From Myxococcota bacterium (GTDB lineage Bacteria; Myxococcota_A; Bradymonadia; UBA7976; UBA1532), in the NCBI GenBank assembly GCA_023150895.1, contig JAKLJY010000026.1, positions 1 to 64,000 of the forward strand: a stretch of 64,000 bases of DNA, read 5' to 3'. The notes below the pieces were generated by a model, which saw only the letters and a program-made list of their open reading frames with translations, did not search any database and had not been told where the DNA came from. The position numbers were made by a program, and so were the translations under genes. Positions 26,105 through 32,732 of this stretch are shown here, piece by piece. The first letter of the stretch is position 1, and each line of letters opens with the position of its first letter.

Positions 26105-27135
26105 GGGTCGTCTTTGCGCAGGACGATCTTGCCGAAGTGGCGCCCCGAGGCCAGATGCGCAAGCGCCGCAGGGAGTTCGGCAAAGTCGAACGTCCGATCG
26201 ACGACCGGCGCGAGCCCGCCGACGTCGATCGCCCGGGCGAGGTCCTCGAAGTCGGCGCGGCTGCCGACGAAGATGCCCTGGAGCGTCACGTTGCGCATGA
26301 GGATCGCCGTGACGTCGAGGGGCCCTTGTCGACCGGAAAGGACGCCGATGACCGAGATGCGGCCGCAGGGTCTCACGGCGGCGAGCGACTCGCCGAGGGT
26401 GCCTGCGCCGCCGACCTCGACGACGTGGTCCGCGCCGCGGCCGTCCGTGAACGCACGCACGGCTTTCGACCACTGCGGCGTCGTCCGGTAGTTGATGCCG
26501 TACGCCGCCCCGAGTGCAAGGGCGCGCTCGAGCTTGGCGTCGTCACCCGAAGTGGCGATGACGCGGGCCCCGGCGAGCCGCGCGAGCTGCAGCGCGAAGA
26601 GCGAAACCCCTCCGGTCCCCTGGACGACGACGGTGTCGCCCGGGCGCACGGCCCCCGGACCGGTCATCAGCGCGTGCCAGGCCGTCACGCCCGCGCACGG
26701 CAGGGTGGCGGCAGCGGCGGCGTCGAGGCGCGCGGGCGTTCGGACGACGTCCACCGCCGGCATGACGATGAACGCCGCGGCGACGCCGTCGGCTCGGTGG
26801 CCGAGGGCGTGGGCGAGCACGTCCGCCGGGGGCTCGCCGCCGTGCCAGGTCGGCGCAAAGATCGGTGAGACACGGTCGCCGACGCGGAGTCGCGTCACGT
26901 CGGGCCCGATCGCATCGACGACACCCGCGGCGTCGGACAGCGGAACGCGCGGGAGCGCCATCCTCGGGTCGTACTGACCCTGCGTGATGAGCAGGTCGCG
27001 GTAGTTGAGCGACAGCGCCTCGACCCGAATCCGGACTTGGCCGGGGCCGGGGACGGGCATCGGCGCATCGATGAGGCGCAGATGGTCGAGGCCGAAGCCA
27101 CCCTCGAGTCGCCATTGGCGGTTGCGAGTGGTCAC
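26101..27135 (-). CDS. zinc-type alcohol dehydrogenase/quinone oxidoreductase (MDR family)
   Basis: The 344-residue protein is a medium-chain dehydrogenase/reductase. Residues about 25-45 read GQVRIRVEALSLNYRDLL, the substrate-domain motif of the family. DTVVVQGTGGVSLFALQLA is the NAD(P)-binding Rossmann turn and HVVEVGGAGTLGESLA a later cofactor-domain block. The zinc-binding Cys/His set of classic alcohol dehydrogenases is not evident, so it may be zinc-independent. The GTG at 27135 is the nearest plausible start and lacks a clear ribosome site, 17 bases after infC. It couples to pgsB at its end. A role in making the polymer is possible, but it could simply be co-transcribed. Confidence 0.85.
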   Translation of the reverse strand: MTTRNRQWRLEGGFGLDHLRLIDAPMPVPGPGQVRIRVEALSLNYRDLLITQGQYDPRMALPRVPLSDAAGVVDAIGPDVTRLRVGDRVSPIFAPTWHGGEPPADVLAHALGHRADGVAAAFIVMPAVDVVRTPARLDAAAAATLPCAGVTAWHALMTGPGAVRPGDTVVVQGTGGVSLFALQLARLAGARVIATSGDDAKLERALALGAAYGINYRTTPQWSKAVRAFTDGRGADHVVEVGGAGTLGESLAAVRPCGRISVIGVLSGRQGPLDVTAILMRNVTLQGIFVGSRADFEDLARAIDVGGLAPVVDRTFDFAELPAALAHLASGRHFGKIVLRKDDP

Positions 27136-27152
27136 GGGCCGGGCCGGGGGCG

Positions 27153-27821
27153 TCAGGTGCGGGGCGTGGACGGCGCGGGGGGCGCGGCGCCACTCGCGGG
27201 GGTGGCCGGACCGGCGCCGGCGGCGGACGTACCGGGGGCCGCGCCCGCCGGCGGGGTGGCCGGCGGATCGTCGGGACCGTCGTCGTCCTCTTCCGCTTCC
27301 GCGTAGACGACCGCTTTGCCCGCGTTCTTCTTGGGTTCGACCGTCGCACAGACGCCGCCGCCCTCGAGCATCGGTTTCCCCGTGACGATGCCGATGTCGA
27401 CGAGCTTCGCGAGCAGCTCGTTGAGCTGGGCCTCCCATCGCTCGGTCACGGCGCGCTCGCGGCCTCGCATGCGCACGATGAAGCGGACGCGGTCGCCGTC
27501 TTCGAGGAACGAGCGCGCGTGGCGCAACTTGGTCTCGAGATCGTGCTTGTCGGTCTTGGGGCGGAGCTTGATGATCTTGGTCTCCGCCTGGTGCTGCTTT
27601 TTGTGCTTCTTGCGCTGCTCGTAGCGGAAGCGCCCGTAGTCCATGATCTTGCAGACCGGCGGACGGGCCTGGGGTGCGACCTCGACGAGGTCCATGCCCT
27701 TCTCGAAGGCGAGGCGCCGGCCGTCCTCGGGGGTCATCACCCCGACGGGACTGCCGTTCTCGTCGATCACCATGACCTGCGCGATCCGGATTTGTTCGTT
27801 GACCCTGCGACGTTCTTCCAA
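27153..27821 (-). CDS. infC: translation initiation factor IF-3 with C-terminal extension
   Basis: IF-3 binds the 30S subunit and checks the start codon and initiator tRNA. The product has the IF-3 N-domain (RVNEQIRIAQVMVIDENG, PPVCKIMDYGRFRYEQRKK), the helical linker and the C-domain (RERAVTERWEAQLNELLAKL). It then adds a tail of about 45 residues made of acidic, Pro and Ala stretches; M. xanthus IF-3 (Dsg) also has a long tail. The TTG at 27821 is taken as the start, with GAGGAG 11 bases upstream, because a longer TTG start at 27896 is itself the -35 box of the promoter. A non-AUG start recalls E. coli infC. It lies upstream of the dehydrogenase and pgs genes and could share their transcript. 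Confidence 0.9.
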   Translation of the reverse strand: MEERRRVNEQIRIAQVMVIDENGSPVGVMTPEDGRRLAFEKGMDLVEVAPQARPPVCKIMDYGRFRYEQRKKHKKQHQAETKIIKLRPKTDKHDLETKLRHARSFLEDGDRVRFIVRMRGRERAVTERWEAQLNELLAKLVDIGIVTGKPMLEGGGVCATVEPKKNAGKAVVYAEAEEDDDGPDDPPATPPAGAAPGTSAAGAGPATPASGAAPPAPSTPRT

Positions 27822-27867
27822 GGGGGTGGGCGCTCCTCTATCGCTGCCTGTGTTCGTGTCCTGCGCC

Positions 27868-27896
27868 TCTTTATCCCCGAGACGGGGTGCTGTCAA
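27868..27896 (-). promoter_or_regulatory. infC promoter with consensus -35
   Basis: TTGACA at 27896-27891 is a perfect -35. A TAAAGA-like -10 lies 17 bases further at 27873-27868 (GATAAA with 15-base spacing is an alternative). The predicted transcript starts near 27861, about 40 bases before the chosen start codon. Confidence 0.55.
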
Positions 27897-28015
27897 CGGC
27901 GTGCGCGCCGCGCCGGGCGCGGACCGGTGCGTGAAGGCGTCGCGTGGCGGTCGCGCCGATCCGTCGATTCTGCTAAGTCTCGCCCCAACGCCAACGCCTG
28001 CCGCACGAGGGGATC

Positions 28016-29707
28016 ATGGAATCGACGCGACCGACGCCGGGGGGACGGGACGAACGCCCGCAGGAAGTGGCCGGGTGCTCGACCGGGCGACTGACCCGCG
28101 CGGCCCTCGTCATTGCGGCCCTGACGGCCTGCGAAGGGGGCGGCGGCGGGGACGGCGCGGGGGCCGGTGGCGAGATCGACGCGGGGTTGCCCACGGACAT
28201 GCGCCGCGAGGCCAGCGTCTGGGATGCCCTCCACGGCGACGGCACGCGACCCGACCCCAACCGCGACGAGGGGCCCCCGGAGCCCGACGCCGCCCCGCCC
28301 GCGTGTCTGCGCGAGGGCGCGGAGCTCGTCGGGCTCCCGGCGGGTGATCCCATCGTCGGACTCCGGACGGTGCGCGCCGACCTCGATGCGGACGGGGACG
28401 ATCGAGCGGATCTTCTGCTCGGGCTCGAAACCGCCGGGGGCGCCGAGTTCCGTTTGCTCCGCGGCCTGGACGCCACGGTCATCGGCAGCCTCGCCGTCGG
28501 ACAGGGCCGCCGACTCTCGCTCGTCGCGCCGACGAGTCCCCGGCCGGATGTCCTCGTGCCGATCGAAGTGCAGGGCACGCCGGCCTTCTGGGTGCTCGAC
28601 GCCGGGACGCCGAACTCGACGCTCCGGGCCCTGTCGGCGGCCACGTTCGAGCAGGTCCACGCCGTCGACCTGCCCGGCGATGTCGCGACGGTCTCGCTGC
28701 TCGACGGCGGCACGGGCGGGCTGGCCCTGGCCAACCGGGTCGACGGCGGTTGCGTCGAGGTCGACCTCGGGGGGCGCCTCGCGCCGCTCTCGGGGGAACG
28801 CTGTCGGACGCGCCCGGCCTGGGACGTCAACGGCGACGGGCTCGTCGATGTCCTGATCGAGGCCCCGGGTGCCGTCAGCGTGCTCGACGCTGCGTCCCTC
28901 GAGCCCCTCGGACAACTCTCCGGCGAGAACCTCGTGGTGGGTTTCAATCCCGTCCGGCTCGGCGAGGCCTCGGCCCCGCCCGGCCCGGTCGACGTGCGCG
29001 GGCAAGGGCCCGAGGTCGTTGCGGCCCGGGTGGATCGGGCCACCCTGAAGGTCACGTTTCACGACCCGGTCACGCTCCTGCAGACCGGCGAACTCCCGGC
29101 GGTGAACGCCGACTTCGTCGCCGCCCGCTTCTGGGCGTCGCCGAGCGGCCTCCGGCTCATCGCGGAGTCCCAACGCCAGGCGGTGCGCCTTCTGAACTTC
29201 TACGAGCTCGAGCGCCTGCAGTCGCGCCGTGAGCTCGGACCCTACGTCAACCTCGAGTGGCGGGATGGCTTCGATCTCGACGGCGACCGGTTCGACGACG
29301 TCTACGTCCGCACCGGCCCTCGCGAGGACGGGGTGAACAGCGTGACGGTCCTTCGCCGGCCGGCCGACGGCGTGGAGATTCTCGAACTTCCGACGGAGCA
29401 GTCCGCTCGGTTCGATGCCGTGCTGACCCGGCAGCAGGGGTTCGAGCGTTTGTCGGACATCGACGGCTGTCCCGGTGACGAACTCGTCGTGCTGCGGACG
29501 GGCATCCCGAACGGGACGGGCGCGCGATCCGTCCGGCTGCAAGTCTACGAACCGGGCGGGCGTCGGTTGTACCAGTCGGCGTCCGTGACGGCACAGGCCG
29601 GGATGGCCGCGGTCGCACAGCTCGACGGCGAGGGGCCGCCCGAGGTCGTGGTCCTGACCGTCGACGCCGCCGGCGCCGGCCAGTTGACCGTCTATCGGGC
29701 CCCATGA
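28016..29707 (+). CDS. surface lipoprotein with FG-GAP/VCBS-like Asp-rich repeats
   Basis: The 563-residue protein has an N-terminal signal with lipobox (IAALTAC) preceded by a long positively charged segment, then a Gly/Asp-rich linker. Asp-rich loops recur: DLDADGDDRADLLLG near residue 125, DVNGDGLVDVLIE near 272 and DLDGDRFDDVYVR near 420. They have the DxDxDG spacing of FG-GAP/VCBS beta-propeller blades, which often bind calcium. The family is otherwise unrecognised, and an outer-surface beta-propeller is the best reading. GAGGGG lies just upstream of the ATG. The stop overlaps the start of the next gene (ATGA), so it is cotranscribed with the ComEC-like lipoprotein. Confidence 0.75.
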   Translation: MESTRPTPGGRDERPQEVAGCSTGRLTRAALVIAALTACEGGGGGDGAGAGGEIDAGLPTDMRREASVWDALHGDGTRPDPNRDEGPPEPDAAPPACLREGAELVGLPAGDPIVGLRTVRADLDADGDDRADLLLGLETAGGAEFRLLRGLDATVIGSLAVGQGRRLSLVAPTSPRPDVLVPIEVQGTPAFWVLDAGTPNSTLRALSAATFEQVHAVDLPGDVATVSLLDGGTGGLALANRVDGGCVEVDLGGRLAPLSGERCRTRPAWDVNGDGLVDVLIEAPGAVSVLDAASLEPLGQLSGENLVVGFNPVRLGEASAPPGPVDVRGQGPEVVAARVDRATLKVTFHDPVTLLQTGELPAVNADFVAARFWASPSGLRLIAESQRQAVRLLNFYELERLQSRRELGPYVNLEWRDGFDLDGDRFDDVYVRTGPREDGVNSVTVLRRPADGVEILELPTEQSARFDAVLTRQQGFERLSDIDGCPGDELVVLRTGIPNGTGARSVRLQVYEPGGRRLYQSASVTAQAGMAAVAQLDGEGPPEVVVLTVDAAGAGQLTVYRAP

Positions 29708-31173
29708 TCAACGCCGTGCGAGAAGACCGCCCGATGTTGCGCCCGACCCGCCTCGCGGGCCTCGCCGCTTTCGTCTGCGTCCTCGGGGTTCTCCTGGCGG
29801 GCTGCGGCCCCGACGCCCGCGTGCGTCGCGCGCCGCGGCCCGCGCCGACCCTCCCCGACACGGCCGGCGCTGCCCCGCTCGCGTCCGCTCCCCCGAGTGC
29901 GGTGCCGACGGCGTCACCGGCCGATGCGCAGCCGGCGCGGCCGGAGCCCCCGCCCCCCGAGGTCCCCGAGCTGCAGGTCGAGTCCGGTTCCGTGCATTCG
30001 GCGCCGGGCGAGCCGCTCGTCGTGCTCGAGAATCCCCCGCGGGGCAACGACCTCGGCGGCCTCCTCGGAACACCGACGGGGCCGGCCCTGGTACTGCACT
30101 TCACCGACGTCGGACAGGGAGACGGCGCGGTCATCCAGACGCCCTCGGGCAAGACCGTCGTCGTCGATACGGGGCCGCCCCCCGGGTGTCCGCGGTTCAT
30201 GCGCTACCTGGGGGACCTCGAGATCCACCACGTCGACCTCTTGGTGAACTCCCATCCGCACGCGGATCACATGGGGTGCTCGACGCTGCTGATGAAGGAG
30301 ATGACGGTCGGGGCGGTGCTGGAGTCCGGCTACTCCCACCCGACGCCCGACTACGACAACATGCTCAAGCAGATGGAGTCGGACAAGATTCCGCTGAAGC
30401 TGGCTCGCAAGGGTCGAAACATCGAGATCGAGCCGGGCATCGTGCTCGAGGTCCTCGCTCCGGAGGACCCGCTCATCTCCGGCTCCCGGTCGGACGCGAA
30501 CGCCAACTCGGTGGTGTTTCGCCTCGTCTACAAAGACATGACGTTTCTCTTCGTCGGCGACGCGGAGGAGGACACGGAAGAGCGGCTTCTGCGCAGCGCC
30601 GGCACGAAGCTGCGCTCCGTGGTTCTGAAGGTCGCGCATCACGGCAGCGCGTACGCGAGCAGCAGTGAGTTCCTGAGCCACGTTCGCCCACGGATCGCCG
30701 TCCTGTCGTACGGGAAGAACAACGTCTACGGCCACCCGGCGCCGGCCACGGTGCAGCGACTCGAGCGGGAGGGGGCGCACCTGCTCAGGACCGGTCAGGA
30801 CGGCAATATCATCATGGTCACGGACGGGACGCTCCTGCAGGTCTGGACGATTCCCCGGTACGGCGGCCCCTACGGTGGGGCTCGTCTGTGGTATCCGGGC
30901 CGGCCCGTGGTCAAAGAGAGCAGCGCCGGGCCGCACGGTGGCCCCGAGGTCGTCGCCGCGCCGAAGAAGGTCGACCTGAATCACGCCTCCGTCGAGGAGC
31001 TCACGCGGTTGCCCGCCATCGGCAAGAAGATGGCCGAGAAGATCGTCGAGGGTCGCCGGACGGGCGGCCGCTACAACGGCGTGGAAGACCTCAAGCGCAT
31101 CAAGGGGCTCGGCGCGAAGAAGATCGAACGCCTGCGGCCCTACGTCACCTGCGGTCCCGGTGTGACGTACTGA
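29704..31173 (+). CDS. lipoprotein fusing ComEC-type metallo-beta-lactamase to ComEA-type HhH domain
   Basis: The 489-residue protein has a signal peptide with lipobox (GVLLAGC), a Pro-rich spacer, a metallo-beta-lactamase domain over about residues 115-370, and a C-terminal helix-hairpin-helix pair over about 425-485. The nuclease-like site is intact: NSHPHADHMG, FVGDAEEDTEE and KVAHHGSAY, as in the ComEC C-terminal domain. VDLNHASVEELTRLPAIG and RIKGLGAKKIERLRPY match ComEA DNA-binding hairpins. ComEC normally has a membrane channel and ComEA is separate; here the two soluble parts are joined on a lipid anchor without the channel. It may bind and cut DNA outside the inner membrane. The ATGA overlap with the upstream gene supports the start at 29704, but an internal ATG at 29734 would also precede the signal peptide. 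Confidence 0.9.
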   Translation: MINAVREDRPMLRPTRLAGLAAFVCVLGVLLAGCGPDARVRRAPRPAPTLPDTAGAAPLASAPPSAVPTASPADAQPARPEPPPPEVPELQVESGSVHSAPGEPLVVLENPPRGNDLGGLLGTPTGPALVLHFTDVGQGDGAVIQTPSGKTVVVDTGPPPGCPRFMRYLGDLEIHHVDLLVNSHPHADHMGCSTLLMKEMTVGAVLESGYSHPTPDYDNMLKQMESDKIPLKLARKGRNIEIEPGIVLEVLAPEDPLISGSRSDANANSVVFRLVYKDMTFLFVGDAEEDTEERLLRSAGTKLRSVVLKVAHHGSAYASSSEFLSHVRPRIAVLSYGKNNVYGHPAPATVQRLEREGAHLLRTGQDGNIIMVTDGTLLQVWTIPRYGGPYGGARLWYPGRPVVKESSAGPHGGPEVVAAPKKVDLNHASVEELTRLPAIGKKMAEKIVEGRRTGGRYNGVEDLKRIKGLGAKKIERLRPYVTCGPGVTY

Positions 31174-31247
31174 GCCTCACGGCCCGGCTAAGGACGCATC
31201 GTCGCGACGGCGCTCGCCGGTGCCTGGGGCCGTACCGTCGGGCGCGC

Positions 31248-32069
31248 TCAGCGGCCGGTGAGACCCGCGGCGACCTGCTCGGCGAGGCGCGCGACGAGCG
31301 CGGGGTCGGCTCCGGGGATGCCCGCGAGCGCCCGCTGAGCAGCACGTGTGGCCGTATCGGCCGCGCTCGACGGCACACGTCCGTCGGCCGCGGAACCGTG
31401 CTCGACGGCCGGGCGCCCCTCGTCCGGGGCGGCAAGACCCGCTTTGGCGCGGCGCGCGACCAGCTCCGCGACCATCGCATCCGGCAGCTTCGAGACACCG
31501 CCGAGCGGCGCCGCCGCGATCGCGATGCGGGCGAGGTGCTCGACGAGTTCGAGACGAAGATAGGCCGTCTCGAGGTCGGGACCCCACGCAAAGACGCCGT
31601 TGCCGGCGACGCAGACGGCATCACAGCGCCGCAGGAACGGTTTCAGGGCGTCGACGGCCGGTTTGCCGGGCAGCGTACACGCGACGAGCGGAATCTCGGC
31701 GCCGAGCGAGACGACGGCCTCCGGGAGGAACGGGTGCGGGAGGGAGCGGCCGGCCGCCCCGAACGCCGTCGCGGACGGCGGATGGGCGTGCACGACGGCC
31801 CGCACCTCGGGTCGCGCCTGGTAGATGGCCAGGTGAAGGGCCAGCTCGCTGAACGGTTTGTGAGCGCCGGCCAGGCGCTGCCCACCCGCGTCGACGACGA
31901 GCAGGTCGTCGAGGCCGACGTCGAGCTTGGCGAAGGCCGTCGGCGTACAAACGAAACGGTCGTCCGAAAGGCGCGCCGAGAGGTTGCCGTCGTGATTGGC
32001 GACCCAGCCGGCGTTGGACATCGCGTGGCTGTAGCGGACGAGTGCCCTTCGCGCGGCCGCCTCGTTCAC
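31248..32069 (-). CDS. class II aldolase (fuculose-phosphate aldolase type) with probable encapsulation tail
   Basis: The 273-residue protein is a zinc-dependent class II aldolase. The core of about 205 residues has NHDGNLSARL, VVHAHPPSATAFG with two metal His residues, and EAVVSLGAEIPLV. It likely cleaves a 6-deoxysugar phosphate such as fuculose- or rhamnulose-1-phosphate into lactaldehyde and DHAP. After the core comes an Ala/Asp/Gly linker of about 40 residues, then an amphipathic helix (PALVARLAEQVAAGL). That is the arrangement of an encapsulation peptide targeting enzymes into microcompartments. The GTG at 32069 overlaps the stop of the upstream shell gene (GTGA). The context of two vertex proteins supports microcompartment association. 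Confidence 0.88.
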   Translation of the reverse strand: MNEAAARRALVRYSHAMSNAGWVANHDGNLSARLSDDRFVCTPTAFAKLDVGLDDLLVVDAGGQRLAGAHKPFSELALHLAIYQARPEVRAVVHAHPPSATAFGAAGRSLPHPFLPEAVVSLGAEIPLVACTLPGKPAVDALKPFLRRCDAVCVAGNGVFAWGPDLETAYLRLELVEHLARIAIAAAPLGGVSKLPDAMVAELVARRAKAGLAAPDEGRPAVEHGSAADGRVPSSAADTATRAAQRALAGIPGADPALVARLAEQVAAGLTGR

Positions 32070-32335
32070 GGCAGGTCGACCTCATCGACGATGCCGACCA
32101 CCAGCGAGCGGATTGGTCCGGCCTGCGGGCCCACGAGCTGACGGACCCCGTTGCCTTCCGTCAGGATGAGGACGAGATCGCCCTCCCCGGCCTGGACGCG
32201 GTCGACGGCGACGACCTGATCGCCCTTGGGCCGGCCATCGGGGCCGAGCGGCTGGCAAAGGAGGAGGGTTCGCCCTTCGTAGGCGGGGTGCTTGATGGTC
32301 GCGACGACCGTGCCGCGGACCCGCGCGAGCCTCAT
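32066..32335 (-). CDS. microcompartment vertex (BMC-P, EutN/CcmL family) protein 2
   Basis: The 89-residue protein is a complete EutN/CcmL-type pentamer subunit. MRLARVRGTVVATIKHP is the conserved first strand pair, VVAVDRVQAGEGDLVLI contains the central family signature, and IRSLVVGIVDEVDL closes the barrel. Such proteins cap the 12 vertices of icosahedral microcompartments. It overlaps the upstream homologue by 4 bases and the aldolase by 4 bases, so the three are translationally coupled. The two vertex proteins are clearly divergent, not a recent duplication. No hexameric (BMC-H) or trimeric shell gene lies in this window. Confidence 0.92.
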   Translation of the reverse strand: MRLARVRGTVVATIKHPAYEGRTLLLCQPLGPDGRPKGDQVVAVDRVQAGEGDLVLILTEGNGVRQLVGPQAGPIRSLVVGIVDEVDLP

Positions 32336-32610
32336 GACGGCGACCCCGCGACGGTGACTGCGTCGACGATGCCGACGATGGCCGCGTCGACCGGGACGAA
32401 CGTCGGCTCGCAGGCCAGGGCGGCCTCGCGGCTGCCGACCAGGAACACGAGCTCGCCGGGGCCGGCCTGGGTGGCATCCACCGCGACGTGGGGCTCGCCG
32501 CAGGGCGCGCCGTCCTCGCCGACGGGCTCGACGACGAGGAGGCGGTACCCCTCGAGGCCGGTGTACTTCACCGTGGCGACACAGGTTCCGATGACGCGTC
32601 CGAGATACAT
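32332..32610 (-). CDS. microcompartment vertex (BMC-P, EutN/CcmL family) protein 1
   Basis: The 92-residue protein starts MYLGRVIGTCVATVKY, has VAVDATQAGPGELVFLV in the middle and IVGIVDAVTV near the end, all standard for EutN/CcmL pentamers. It is the first gene of a three-gene unit. The ATG at 32610 has no ribosome site, but a TTGACC/TAGAGT promoter ends 8 bases before it, so it is probably translated from a leaderless transcript. Its stop overlaps the next gene in an ATGA junction. The longer open frame to 32724 runs into the divergent ATPase promoter and is not used. Confidence 0.92.
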   Translation of the reverse strand: MYLGRVIGTCVATVKYTGLEGYRLLVVEPVGEDGAPCGEPHVAVDATQAGPGELVFLVGSREAALACEPTFVPVDAAIVGIVDAVTVAGSPS

Positions 32611-32618
32611 CGGCCCGG

Positions 32619-32648
32619 ACTCTAAGGGGGGTCTCTCACGCGGGTCAA
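32619..32648 (-). promoter_or_regulatory. promoter of the microcompartment vertex operon
   Basis: TTGACC (32648-32643) and TAGAGT (32624-32619) are 18 bases apart. The -10 ends 8 bases before the ATG of the first vertex gene, so transcription would start at or next to the start codon. Confidence 0.5.
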
Positions 32649-32718
32649 CAGCTTCCGGTTCGCCGAGGCGACGGGGCGGTGGACGGCGTGATTGTGGCCC
32701 GGCGGTGCGTGGGCGGGC

Positions 32719-32724
32719 TACCAT
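32719..32724 (+). promoter_or_regulatory. -10-like box TACCAT of the AAA ATPase gene
   Basis: TACCAT matches four of six consensus bases and ends 8 bases before the ATG at 32733, which has no clear ribosome site. It is divergent from the vertex operon promoter. Confidence 0.35.
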
Positions 32725-32732
32725 GCACGGCC

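Noticed and set aside
27822-27896. Longer IF-3 start at TTG 27896
   Set aside because: That TTG belongs to a consensus TTGACA -35 box and the transcript should start after it, so the longer form is probably not made.
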